This document shows positions 8,521 to 17,863 of a stretch of 64,000 nucleotides of DNA, piece by piece. The notes under the pieces were generated by a model that worked only from the letters and a program-made list of their open reading frames with translations, was not told where the DNA came from and did no database searches. Within the stretch, counting starts at the first letter, position 1. Every line of letters begins with the position of its first letter. Made by a program: the position numbers and the translations under genes. Where the stretch lies: the NCBI GenBank assembly GCA_964613215.1, contig CAZTHK010000003.1, positions 124,001 through 188,000 of the forward strand. The letters run 5' to 3'. This DNA is from CAZTHK01 sp964613215 (GTDB taxonomy: Bacteria > Krumholzibacteriota > Krumholzibacteriia > Krumholzibacteriales > CAZTHK01).

Positions 8521-9600
8521 CTATTGATTGGCTCTGTACAGAAGAAACCCTCCAGCCACCAGGAAAATGATGTTTACCATCCAGGCGCCGAGTACCGGGT
8601 GGAGCACACCACTGTGGCCCAGAGATTGTCCCAATCTCAATATTCCGTAATAGGCGAAACTTATCAGCAGTGTCAATCCGAAGCCTGTGGCCATGGACGG
8701 TTTTCTCTTGGATGAAGAAAAAGCAATACCTATGATAGCGAATATGAAGTTGGTAAAGGGAAAACTTAATTTGAAATAAAGATCCACCAGATATTTGTCG
8801 ACAGAACCGCCTCCCCTCCTCAGCCGGTCAATGTAGTTTCTGAGTTCGAAGAAATTCATCTCCTCCGGTTTGACCTGTATCTTTGCGAAGTCCTCAGGCT
8901 TCTCCGGCAAATTATTCATAGCCCTCTTCTTGAATCTGGAAATCTCTTCCCCGCTCTGCTTGAACTCCCGGACCAACCCGTTGAGGAAAATCCACTTTTC
9001 CCCATCCCAGTATGCCTTCCCGGCATCCGTACGCCTGGTCAACCTGGAACCTTTGTATTTATGTATTATCACATCATTGAGCTGTTTCAACCGGGTGTTG
9101 TATTTTTGGGCATAGTAAATCCTGTTATCCTCTCCCAGATAGTGAAAGTTCTTTTTTGTCTCCTGATAGTCTGCAGGTTTTTTTTCTTCTATATCCATAA
9201 CCTTTATCCTCTCACTCCTCCGGTAGGTTCTGGGGGTTATGGTTTCGCTGAATACGATCATGAACAGGCTGATCAGCGCAGAGGATATCAGGATGGGAAC
9301 AGAGAGACGGATCAGTGACAGGCCCGATGCGATAAAGGCGGTAAGTTCATTATCTCTGGCCATCTTGCCCAGCGAGAAAACCACCGACAGTAAAACCGAA
9401 ACCGGCATTATCAGGGTCAGTATCCAGGGGGTCAGATTGGCATAGTAACGTATGATTTCACTAACCGTGGCATCGTGATCGATGAAACTGTCAATCTCCT
9501 CACTGATGTTTACGATTATAAAAATTAGGGTAAAAGCCACCAGGCCCAGAAGGAGATTTTTCCAGAACTTGCTCAGTATGTATCTGTCATGAATTCGCAC
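8521..9600 (-). CDS. lptG: LptG/LptF-family lipopolysaccharide export permease
   Basis: Inner-membrane permease (359 aa) of the LptB2FG exporter that extracts lipopolysaccharide towards the LptC/A/D bridge. Typical layout: three N-terminal transmembrane helices (roughly residues 14-34, 57-79, 97-120) with the coupling motif DNELTAFIASGLS, a periplasmic jellyroll, then three C-terminal helices. The segment YFKLSFPFTNFIFAIIGIAF is the conserved fourth helix. The start overlaps the end of the upstream lptF by 14 nt. Which of the two permeases is F or G is assigned only by order and length. An LPS-type outer membrane is implied. Confidence 0.85.
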   Translation of the reverse strand: MRIHDRYILSKFWKNLLLGLVAFTLIFIIVNISEEIDSFIDHDATVSEIIRYYANLTPWILTLIMPVSVLLSVVFSLGKMARDNELTAFIASGLSLIRLSVPILISSALISLFMIVFSETITPRTYRRSERIKVMDIEEKKPADYQETKKNFHYLGEDNRIYYAQKYNTRLKQLNDVIIHKYKGSRLTRRTDAGKAYWDGEKWIFLNGLVREFKQSGEEISRFKKRAMNNLPEKPEDFAKIQVKPEEMNFFELRNYIDRLRRGGGSVDKYLVDLYFKLSFPFTNFIFAIIGIAFSSSKRKPSMATGFGLTLLISFAYYGILRLGQSLGHSGVLHPVLGAWMVNIIFLVAGGFLLYRANQ

Positions 9601-10981
9601 GATTCCGCCGTTTCAGGATATTGATTTTTTCCCAGTTGATGGCTCTGGTTTCCCTCACCGTGGCCCTGATAAGGAAAATCGAAGCAACCAGGAATATGAT
9701 ATTGGTCAGCCACATGGACAGCCACGGTTTCAGCAACCCCCTGTCGGCGAGTTTTTCTCCAGCAGTCAGCAAGATATAGTAGAACACGAAGAATAATATA
9801 CTCAACCCTATGGACATGGCCATGCCCTTCTTACCCGCCCGGATAGCCAGGGGAGCTCCGAACATTACGAATATTATACAGGCGAATGGTATGGAAAACT
9901 TTTTATGTATTTCCACCTGGTATCTGGAAATCTGATCCTTTTTGGATTTAAGCAGGTAGGCATTGTTTTCCAGTATATGCATGATGTTTTCCGCTTTTCG
10001 CTTCATTGATCCCCTGCTGTCTTCTCTTCCGCCTGCGGTTTTGCCGGAGAGAGAGTTTCCCTGCTGAGAGGAGAGGCTTTCTGAAGAATCGGGTTTGGTG
10101 CGGGAAAGAAATTTCCGGAATGGCCCGGCGGCCAGATGATGCATCTTGGCCCTGACCCCCTTCATACTGTTTCTTATATCCATAATCTCTTCCTGCATCA
10201 TGGCTGTACTCATTTCCCGGTCCCCTCTCTGAGAGCGCTCACTCCTCTTCAGGGTCCGGTCCTGATCCTGGATATTTATGGTAAGATTTCTAAAGGTTGT
10301 TTTGCGGTAGGTATTTATATCATTGGGATCAGGCATTTCATGGATCTCCCCGTCTTCCAGATCGAACCTGATTACATTTTCATCCTCCAGGTAGGCCATT
10401 TTACCCCGGGAAGCTATTATTGTAGTTGGTGTTTCACCTTCCTTGGTCTTGGTAATCCAGACATCCCTGATTTTTCCTGTTTCGTCGTCCTTCTCCCTTA
10501 CGTATATAGTGTATCCTTCCAGGGTGTTGCTGAACATATTTTCCTCAATCTCCATAGTCGGCCTCATCTTGCCTATATCTATCCTCAGATTGAGAAGCCG
10601 GTGGTTGCTCTCGGGAAGAACATGATTGTGAAAGTAAATCAGTCCTGCCGTCATAAAGATAGCTGCTATCACCGCCGGAGCAATGATTCTGTAGAGTGAT
10701 ACACCGCTGGCCTTCATAGCGGTAATTTCATTATTTGAGGTCAGCTGTCCAAAAGCCATCAGTACTGCGGGGAGTACCGACATGGGGATTATCAGAGCAT
10801 ACATGTGTCCCAGGCTGAGAATAAAAAACTCCAGAACCACCATCAGGTCCACCCCTTTTTCCACAAACATGTCTATGTAACGTATTATAAGGTCGGTCAG
10901 AAATATGAAGGTCAGCACAGCCAGACTGAACAGATAGGGTCCGATGTGGGTTTTAAGTATGTATCGGTCTATTATATGCAT
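9587..10981 (-). CDS. lptF: LptF/LptG-family lipopolysaccharide export permease with a charged insert
   Basis: Partner permease of the LPS exporter (464 aa from this start). MHIIDRYILKTHIGPYLFSL aligns with the family N-terminus, so I start at 10981 although an in-frame ATG exists at 11041; neither has a clear ribosome site. Motifs: NNEITAMKASGVS coupling loop and the fourth helix KKFSIPFACIIFVMFGAPLA. Relative to the usual 360-400 aa it is long, because of an extra hydrophilic segment between jellyroll and fourth helix, including a Ser/Gly-rich stretch (SSESLSSQQGNSLSGKT) and a coiled-coil-like part. Its promoter would lie in the region shared with the divergent SprA gene. Confidence 0.85.
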   Translation of the reverse strand: MHIIDRYILKTHIGPYLFSLAVLTFIFLTDLIIRYIDMFVEKGVDLMVVLEFFILSLGHMYALIIPMSVLPAVLMAFGQLTSNNEITAMKASGVSLYRIIAPAVIAAIFMTAGLIYFHNHVLPESNHRLLNLRIDIGKMRPTMEIEENMFSNTLEGYTIYVREKDDETGKIRDVWITKTKEGETPTTIIASRGKMAYLEDENVIRFDLEDGEIHEMPDPNDINTYRKTTFRNLTINIQDQDRTLKRSERSQRGDREMSTAMMQEEIMDIRNSMKGVRAKMHHLAAGPFRKFLSRTKPDSSESLSSQQGNSLSGKTAGGREDSRGSMKRKAENIMHILENNAYLLKSKKDQISRYQVEIHKKFSIPFACIIFVMFGAPLAIRAGKKGMAMSIGLSILFFVFYYILLTAGEKLADRGLLKPWLSMWLTNIIFLVASIFLIRATVRETRAINWEKINILKRRNRANS

Positions 10982-11302
10982 AATCAAACAGTAAAAGGAG
11001 GTCTGCCTGCTGCCGTTCGAAGGTACGGCGAACCGCAGCAATGAAATACTAATGTCTTCCCGTAGTTTATGTTACGGGATAGAGCAATAGATATAGAATT
11101 AGTGTATTCGTGGTCTATGGTGGTTACAGCCCGGATGTGCGAACGATGTGTTGGTGTATTCTTTTGTAGACAATTATTGTCTGTTTTGTCTTGTTTTATA
11201 GACAATTCTGTTACCCCTAACCAATCGCTTTTTTCGTGTTTGATTGCTCGAACATGGTAAATTTAACATATCTTCGCACCGTGGCAATAGAGTTTTCTCC
11301 CC
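10982..11302. other. Divergent intergenic region between lptF and sprA
   Basis: This 321-nt stretch separates the divergent LPS-export and SprA genes and holds no convincing gene. It contains a small inverted repeat CCCGTA/TACGGG (11059-11064 and 11073-11078), and an exact palindrome with an extra half-site at 11168-11206, annotated separately. I looked for TTGACA/TATAAT pairs on both strands and found none with good spacing, so promoters for both sides remain unassigned. Confidence 0.5.
11168..11206. promoter_or_regulatory. Candidate operator: palindrome plus half-site
   Basis: AGACAATTATTGTCT at 11168-11182 is a perfect inverted repeat of AGACAAT around one central T. A further AGACAAT half-site begins at 11200, 32 bp (about three helical turns) from the first. 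It sits between the divergent lptF and sprA genes, where a dimeric regulator could control both. I do not recognise the motif. Confidence 0.4.
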
Positions 11303-14300
11303 ATGGAGGGAGCAATTTTGGAACCATTCTTCTATTCAGAAAAAAATGGGGAGGGAGGCTGGCTTGCTGAAATCCTCCGGAAAACTTTTTCCAGAAGTTT
11401 TGAGTTAACCGGAAGGAGTGGGGCTGAACTATCCCATGCCTGCGTTCGCCGGCATATCAAGTTTTATTTCTTTGAAAAAAGAACAGATTGTTTTTGGGGT
11501 GAGGGTGCAGAAAAAAACTCCATATCCGGCACGGGGTTATTGTGTGTCATAATAATGGCGGCTCTGGTTATAATGCCACTTGCGGCCTATACGGCTGAGC
11601 CGGATTTTGATCTGGAGAGGATCAAGAGGGACCTTCAGATACGTTACTACATAAGTGAGAACAATCAGCTCCCTCCCGGCTATATACTTCTTGATGATAA
11701 GTTTATCTATCCTTCCTTTCTGGATGTAGATACCACCCGTGTCCGGGAGGTGGTGGAATATGATCCCGGCACCCGCCTTATATTTTCTTTCCGGGTGCCG
11801 GGGGACAGATATTTCCACCGGGAGGAGAAAAGAGAAGGCCCCTTCTACTCCTATGTCCCCAGGGATATCCGGGGCAGTGAGGTAACTGTTGATATCCAGA
11901 GTATGGAACAGAGGGGCCGTAAGATCTGGGACAAAGCTTTGAGAAAAACCTGGGCGGAGGAGGTGGAGTATCTTTTGAAAACCCAGAGGGAGGTTAAGGG
12001 AGGAAGGGGTGGACTGCTCTCCATCGATATCCCCGTTCCCCTGCCCGATCAGGTGGAGGCTATAATCGGAGATGGGGAGGCTACCAACCTGACTGTCCGG
12101 GGCAGGGAAGAGATCACCATAGGAGGGCAATCCAGATGGTGCTCCAACTGTCCCCAGAGTGAAACCAGGCAGCAGGATCAGAAATTTCCCGATCTGGATA
12201 TGGAGCAGAATCTTTCGGTTGATCTTCACGGGAACATCGGGGAGAAGATCAATGTAGAGATACGCCACTCCAGCAGCAAGGGGGTGGGGACCTCTACCAA
12301 CGATGTCAGGATCAACTACCGGGGTTTCGAAGATGATGTAGTCAAGCTGATCGAGATGGGGAATACCGACCTGACCATGAGCGGAGCGCAGCTGATAAGC
12401 TACTCGGGAAGCGCAAAAGGCCTGTTTGGAGTGAAGGGGATGGCTGAACTCGGCCCCCTGGCCCTCACAGTGATTGCCAGCAAGGAGGAGGGGGAAACAG
12501 CCTCCGGTACCTTCAACTCCCAGGGCGGACAGATGGAGAAGGTGGGAATAAAGGATGTGGATTTTGTCAGGAGACAGTTCTTCTACTTCGAATGTCCCGG
12601 TCCGGATTTCAGCCCCGGTTACCAGGGAGGCAGCTTCTTCAATACCTTCCCGGTAATAGATGAAGATGACGATATATTCGTTTTCGAATCGGATCAGAAC
12701 AAACTGGTCGACTATCCCCAGTACTGGATAAAGGCTTACCAGGACCCCGAAAATAACGGGCTGGAAGATAATAGCGGTGTGGATCCGGTCTATCCCAAAA
12801 GGAGATACAGGGAGCTCACCAGGGAAGATAACGAGTATGATTTTATCCGGGTCAAAAAGGGCAATGAGAACCGTTACGTAGGAATAAAACTGGCCAATCC
12901 TCTACCCGACAATAAGTCCCTGGTGATTATATACAAGTCTGAAAACACCGCTACCAATGAATTCCACAAGGTGGGAGATTATAATTTGTGGAAGAATGGT
13001 AACATAAGCACAGATTCTACTGCTACTTACACCGCTGAACTTATCTGCCCCGTGGATGTGGAATTCAGCCCGGATGAATCCAGTGGTTATCATCATACCT
13101 GGAATATGATGATGAGGAATGTGTACTATCTCGGAATTGGTCAGCTTAAAAAGCAGGATGATGATTATGAACCACCGGTCATTACTATAGAAGAGGATGT
13201 AAACAGGCAGAATCCGGATATTCACCCGCAGTCCGGCCTCAATTTTATCAGGATTTTCGGGCTGGACAGTTTTAACCGTAACAATCAGACAGAGGGCAAG
13301 GATGGCCTGGTGGACGACAAGGATTATATCATTCTGCCTTCCGGATACCTGATGTTCCCCTACTTTGAACCCTTCAATCCCACCCCCGCTGTTCTGGCCT
13401 CCGTTCTGGATTCCACTGAATATAATGATATGGAAGCTCTGGATTCCGCTCTGGTCAAGCGGCCTGACATGTATGACCAGGTTCTGAGCCGGACCGAGAT
13501 GGATGACTATAATTACTATAGCATCATGGTGGAATCTTCCGGAGGGGGGCAGAGGACCTTCCAGCTTAATGCCTTCGATATCATAGAGGGAAGTGAAGTG
13601 GTCACGGTGGATGGCACCCGGTTGAGCAGGGGAGTGGATTATAAGATAGATTATACCACCGGGGTGGTTACCCTGACCGGTGACATACTCTACCAGATGA
13701 CTGCCAATTCAAAGGTTTCCATAGATTATCAGCACAAACCTATTATGGGAGGGGGAAAGAAGTCGCTGCTGGGGGTGGGAGCTGAGTTGAATCTGTCGCA
13801 GGATGCCAGGATAAACGGGACCTTTCTTTATAATTCGGTGGGGGCCTCCAGGTACAGGCCCAGGCTGGGGGAGGAGCCTCACCGGGTGATGGCGGCGGAC
13901 ATCAACGGCTCCTTCAATTTCAGGCCGGGCTGGATGACCGGGCTGGTCAATCTGCTGCCCCGGGTGGATACGGACAAACAGAGCAGCATCAATATAGGGG
14001 GCGAGGTGGCGTTAAGCATGCCAAATCCCAATACCAAGGGAGAGGCCTATGTGGACGATATGGAGGGGATAGAGGAGAGTGACCGGGTAACCTTGATAAG
14101 GAAATCCTGGTATGAGGCCAGTCCCCCGGCGGTTCCGGACTCCCCCGATTCGGTTCTGATGCCAGGGGAGGATGTAGATTTTTACTGGTACAATCCCACC
14201 CATACCACCGAGAACTGGAAACAGCTGGTGGTCTCCAAACGGGACCTCAATCCCGAACTGGATGAGAGAGAGAATGCTACCTCTTCCTCCATTGTTATTC

Positions 14301-17300
14301 ATCCGGTAAAGCCCGAGAGAGATTGGAACAGCGATGACTGGGTGGGGATAATGACCGGATTTCCGGGGGGTATTGACCTTACCACCGCCCAGTATCTTGA
14401 GATCTGGGTTAATGATTTCAGGGGAGATGAGACCGGGACGGGTGGAAAGCTGCATATAGATTTCGGTGATATCGACGAAGATTTCTACAAGCCGGCAAGG
14501 CAGATATTCAATCAGGAGGACAGGGATCTTGACGGGTGGACCAGGCTGGCTGATGATAGAGGCTTTGATGAGAATGATGATTGCATATTCACCATGGAGG
14601 AGGATAGCTGGAATAGTGAGCTGAATGTGTATGAGAATATTAATTGCCGTTCCCAGAACGGAGTTGAAGATACCGAGGATCTAAACCGCAATGATATTCT
14701 GGATAGAGTCAACAGCTATTATACCCTGACTATCGATCTGTCCGAAGAAGCAATAATTGATGTAAGAAGGGATTTCCCGGAGGGCGAACCCCGATACAGT
14801 GATTACTGGAACAATACCTCGGATGGATATAACAGTTCCTGGAGGATGTACCGGATCGATCTCTCCAACGCCGGGTTAACCGGCACTGAACCCAGAATGG
14901 ATGCCATTCAGCATATGAGAATCAGGGTTTCCGGCCTGGACAGCCTGGGAGCCAGAAGGGGAAAGCTGGTTCAGCTGACCGGTCTTAAGTTTGTGGGAAA
15001 CAAGTGGCTCTTCGATGGATTGAGGGATCTGGACGGCAGGCTTCTCGCCGATAGTACCAGCACAGACGTAACGGTGGGAATTGTCAATAACAAGGAAACC
15101 CCCGAGATTTACAGTTCCCCCTATGAAGTAGAGGAGGAAGAGGGTATTGCCAACAGGGAACAGTCACTGCTGTTTGAATTTACCGATCTGGATTCGGGTA
15201 TGGCCTTTCAGTCGATGAAAAGGTACTTCGGCCAGGGTCAGGATTACTCCCAGTACCGGGAATTGCAGTTTTTCCTGCAGCACAGCGAGGGACTTACCGG
15301 AGGTGAATTCTACTTCAGAATTGCCTATGACAGCCTCAACTACTATGAGGTCTCCGTGCCCCTGAGGGAGAGATACGAGGGAAGGTGGATTCTGGCTATT
15401 ATCAACCTGGCCGACCTGACCAATCTTAAAGTTAATGCAGGGGACAGCATGGTAGTGAAGACCATATCAGATGTGGTAGCAACTTCCAGAAGCTATACCG
15501 CAAAACTGGTAGGAAATCCGTCCCTTTTCAAGGTCAAGCGCCTTTTTGCCGGAGCGAGAAATACCACCGGCCACATGTTGAGCGAAGGGCGTCTGTTCTT
15601 CAACGACATCAGGCTGGGGGGGGTGAGAAAGGATGTTGATCATGCCGAAAGGGTCAATGTCTCTGCCAACTTCGGAGGGGTACTGCAGCTTAACGGAAGC
15701 TGGCGCAGGAGGGGAGCAGAGTTCCGGTCCCTCAATCAGAGTGCCGGAAGCGGTGTGGTCAGTTCCAGCTACTCCTTCAACGGCAAGACCCGGCTGGGTT
15801 ATTTTATCCCCACCGGCGGATTTGTTTTTCCCATTTCAGCAAAGTATAACGTCTCCAAATCGCTTCCAAAGTATCTTCCCAGCAGCGATGTGGAGATAAA
15901 GAGTGAGGCGGTAAAGGATAGTCTCCGGAGCGTAAACAACAATTATTCCCTGAGTATATCCATGAGTAGAAAGGGTTCCCAGAATTTCCTGATGAAACAT
16001 TTATTCGACAATCTGAGGACCGGTTTCACTTACTCCAAGAGAAGTGTCTATAATCCCAGCACCAGGGACACCACCCGGACCATGAGTGGAAATCTGAACT
16101 ACGATGTCCATTTCAGTAATGACAGGAAGGTAAACCTTTTCGGGGGTATCAAATGGCGTTACTGGCTGTCTAATCTATCCTTCAGGAGTTCCGCCAGCCG
16201 GGAGGTCAGGGAAACATATTCCCTGCGGAACGGCATATTCGATAAAAGGCCCACCCGCTATAGTGCCGGCTGGAATAACTCAATGTCAACGGTGTATGAG
16301 CCGTTCAGGTCAATTAAGCTTGATTTCAACATGAGGGAGAAGAGAAATCTGGGAATTGACCATGACTTCCACGGGATTCCCATCGGCGTACAGACCTCTT
16401 TCGGACATAGTTTCAAAATGACTGTCAAGCCTCCTCCCACCCTCTTTCTGATAGGAGAGCTTAACCCTACCTTCGATTACAGCACTCATTATTCAGAGAA
16501 CATAAGGCCAACTGTGAGGCAGGGTGATGATCCCTTCGGCACCAGGAATGCAGACTTGAGCAGGGATATGGGTTTCTTCTTCGACCTGGATATGGGGAAG
16601 TACCTTCTGGACCTGGGAAAATATCTGAATATCATAGAGGATAAGCAATTCCAGAGGGCCAAATCCAGGGCGACCGGGAGTGGATCGTCGAAGAGCAGCG
16701 AGGAAAAGCTGAAACAATTGATGGAAAAGAGAAATAAGAAAATGTCTGATTCCAAGCCGGGCGAGAAACACGATATTCCTGTGGAGGGCCACCCCGGTGG
16801 AGGTGAAGAACAGGAAGAAGAGGCTGCCGGGGATGAGGGAGGATTCCGGGATCTGGGCCTGGACGGCAGAAGACGAAAACCGCAGAAAGAGGAGGAGAAA
16901 CCGGGGGAGGGTGAACAGGAAGAAGCCGGGGCAGACACTACCGTGGGTGAAGAAGTTGATTATATGCTGCTTCCCCGGAAGATGATTAAATTTATATCCA
17001 GGGTCGAGCCTGTGAAAACCCATATTTCCATGAGAAGAAATTCAAACTATAACAGAATCTATGACCGGGCCAACTTCTGGTATCAGTTCGGACTGAGTGA
17101 TCAGGCAGGGGTTCCCGGAAAGAGCGGAGATATTGAACGGGAACCGGAGAGATTGAATGACAATATTATGATAAGCTTTAATACCGGCCTCAATTTATCT
17201 TCTACTGCTGATGTGGAGATAAAATATTCCATGACCAGGGGCAGGAGTGTGATCAATAAGAGGGAGACGGAAACAGAGAGAATTACCTGGCCCTCCCTGA

Positions 17301-17851
17301 ACCTGAGGTGGGATAATGTAGGGAAAATAGGATTCTTGAAGAGATACCTGGAGAATAGTAATCTCAGGATGAAGTTTGAACGAAAAACCAGAAAGGATGT
17401 GAGAGGAGAGGAAGTCATATATACGGTAAGCCCCAACTGGGATATGAGCTGGAAAAATGATATGTCTACAAATCTCTCCTTCTCCTACAGGCATAAGAAC
17501 AAGTATGAGGGTGGGGATAACCTGTGGGACAAGGGTTGGTCCGTTGATCTTAATGCCAAGTATGACTTCGAGGGCAAGAAGGGAATCGGCTTGCCCCTCC
17601 CTTTCCTGGGCGATAAAAAAATGAAGTTCGAGAGCACCCTGAGGACAAACCTGAATGTGGGATATGCCAGGACCACCAAGTATAATCAGCCGCCTGCTAC
17701 AACATTTTCCCTCACCCCCAGAGCTACATACAAATTCAGCAACAAGATTAAGGGTAGTCTATCTTTCAATTATAAAAGGACAGCCGGAGGTCCCATGGGA
17801 TTGATATATAATACTGTGGGGCTTCACGTAACCGGCGAGTTCACCTTCTAG
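11303..17851 (+). CDS. sprA: SprA/Sov-family giant outer-membrane protein (T9SS translocon type)
   Basis: Very large beta-rich protein (2182 aa) with the hallmarks of SprA/Sov, the outer-membrane pore of the type IX secretion system. Diagnostic text: GEAYVDDMEGIEESDRV near residue 912, DFYWYNPTHTTENWKQLVV and DWVGIMTGF, then long amphipathic strands to a C-terminal barrel ending in GLHVTGEFTF (terminal aromatic). Around residues 1785-1890 there is an acidic, Gly/Glu/Lys-rich low-complexity insert between barrel strands. The start is uncertain: the hydrophobic signal segment is only at about residues 77-97 (GLLCVIIMAALVIMPLAAYT). A TTG at 11318 has GGAGGG seven nt upstream, and no start lies just before the signal. 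No porV-like or gliding gene is beside it. Confidence 0.82.
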   Translation: MEGAILEPFFYSEKNGEGGWLAEILRKTFSRSFELTGRSGAELSHACVRRHIKFYFFEKRTDCFWGEGAEKNSISGTGLLCVIIMAALVIMPLAAYTAEPDFDLERIKRDLQIRYYISENNQLPPGYILLDDKFIYPSFLDVDTTRVREVVEYDPGTRLIFSFRVPGDRYFHREEKREGPFYSYVPRDIRGSEVTVDIQSMEQRGRKIWDKALRKTWAEEVEYLLKTQREVKGGRGGLLSIDIPVPLPDQVEAIIGDGEATNLTVRGREEITIGGQSRWCSNCPQSETRQQDQKFPDLDMEQNLSVDLHGNIGEKINVEIRHSSSKGVGTSTNDVRINYRGFEDDVVKLIEMGNTDLTMSGAQLISYSGSAKGLFGVKGMAELGPLALTVIASKEEGETASGTFNSQGGQMEKVGIKDVDFVRRQFFYFECPGPDFSPGYQGGSFFNTFPVIDEDDDIFVFESDQNKLVDYPQYWIKAYQDPENNGLEDNSGVDPVYPKRRYRELTREDNEYDFIRVKKGNENRYVGIKLANPLPDNKSLVIIYKSENTATNEFHKVGDYNLWKNGNISTDSTATYTAELICPVDVEFSPDESSGYHHTWNMMMRNVYYLGIGQLKKQDDDYEPPVITIEEDVNRQNPDIHPQSGLNFIRIFGLDSFNRNNQTEGKDGLVDDKDYIILPSGYLMFPYFEPFNPTPAVLASVLDSTEYNDMEALDSALVKRPDMYDQVLSRTEMDDYNYYSIMVESSGGGQRTFQLNAFDIIEGSEVVTVDGTRLSRGVDYKIDYTTGVVTLTGDILYQMTANSKVSIDYQHKPIMGGGKKSLLGVGAELNLSQDARINGTFLYNSVGASRYRPRLGEEPHRVMAADINGSFNFRPGWMTGLVNLLPRVDTDKQSSINIGGEVALSMPNPNTKGEAYVDDMEGIEESDRVTLIRKSWYEASPPAVPDSPDSVLMPGEDVDFYWYNPTHTTENWKQLVVSKRDLNPELDERENATSSSIVIHPVKPERDWNSDDWVGIMTGFPGGIDLTTAQYLEIWVNDFRGDETGTGGKLHIDFGDIDEDFYKPARQIFNQEDRDLDGWTRLADDRGFDENDDCIFTMEEDSWNSELNVYENINCRSQNGVEDTEDLNRNDILDRVNSYYTLTIDLSEEAIIDVRRDFPEGEPRYSDYWNNTSDGYNSSWRMYRIDLSNAGLTGTEPRMDAIQHMRIRVSGLDSLGARRGKLVQLTGLKFVGNKWLFDGLRDLDGRLLADSTSTDVTVGIVNNKETPEIYSSPYEVEEEEGIANREQSLLFEFTDLDSGMAFQSMKRYFGQGQDYSQYRELQFFLQHSEGLTGGEFYFRIAYDSLNYYEVSVPLRERYEGRWILAIINLADLTNLKVNAGDSMVVKTISDVVATSRSYTAKLVGNPSLFKVKRLFAGARNTTGHMLSEGRLFFNDIRLGGVRKDVDHAERVNVSANFGGVLQLNGSWRRRGAEFRSLNQSAGSGVVSSSYSFNGKTRLGYFIPTGGFVFPISAKYNVSKSLPKYLPSSDVEIKSEAVKDSLRSVNNNYSLSISMSRKGSQNFLMKHLFDNLRTGFTYSKRSVYNPSTRDTTRTMSGNLNYDVHFSNDRKVNLFGGIKWRYWLSNLSFRSSASREVRETYSLRNGIFDKRPTRYSAGWNNSMSTVYEPFRSIKLDFNMREKRNLGIDHDFHGIPIGVQTSFGHSFKMTVKPPPTLFLIGELNPTFDYSTHYSENIRPTVRQGDDPFGTRNADLSRDMGFFFDLDMGKYLLDLGKYLNIIEDKQFQRAKSRATGSGSSKSSEEKLKQLMEKRNKKMSDSKPGEKHDIPVEGHPGGGEEQEEEAAGDEGGFRDLGLDGRRRKPQKEEEKPGEGEQEEAGADTTVGEEVDYMLLPRKMIKFISRVEPVKTHISMRRNSNYNRIYDRANFWYQFGLSDQAGVPGKSGDIEREPERLNDNIMISFNTGLNLSSTADVEIKYSMTRGRSVINKRETETERITWPSLNLRWDNVGKIGFLKRYLENSNLRMKFERKTRKDVRGEEVIYTVSPNWDMSWKNDMSTNLSFSYRHKNKYEGGDNLWDKGWSVDLNAKYDFEGKKGIGLPLPFLGDKKMKFESTLRTNLNVGYARTTKYNQPPATTFSLTPRATYKFSNKIKGSLSFNYKRTAGGPMGLIYNTVGLHVTGEFTF

Positions 17852-17863
17852 GAGGAACAAAGC

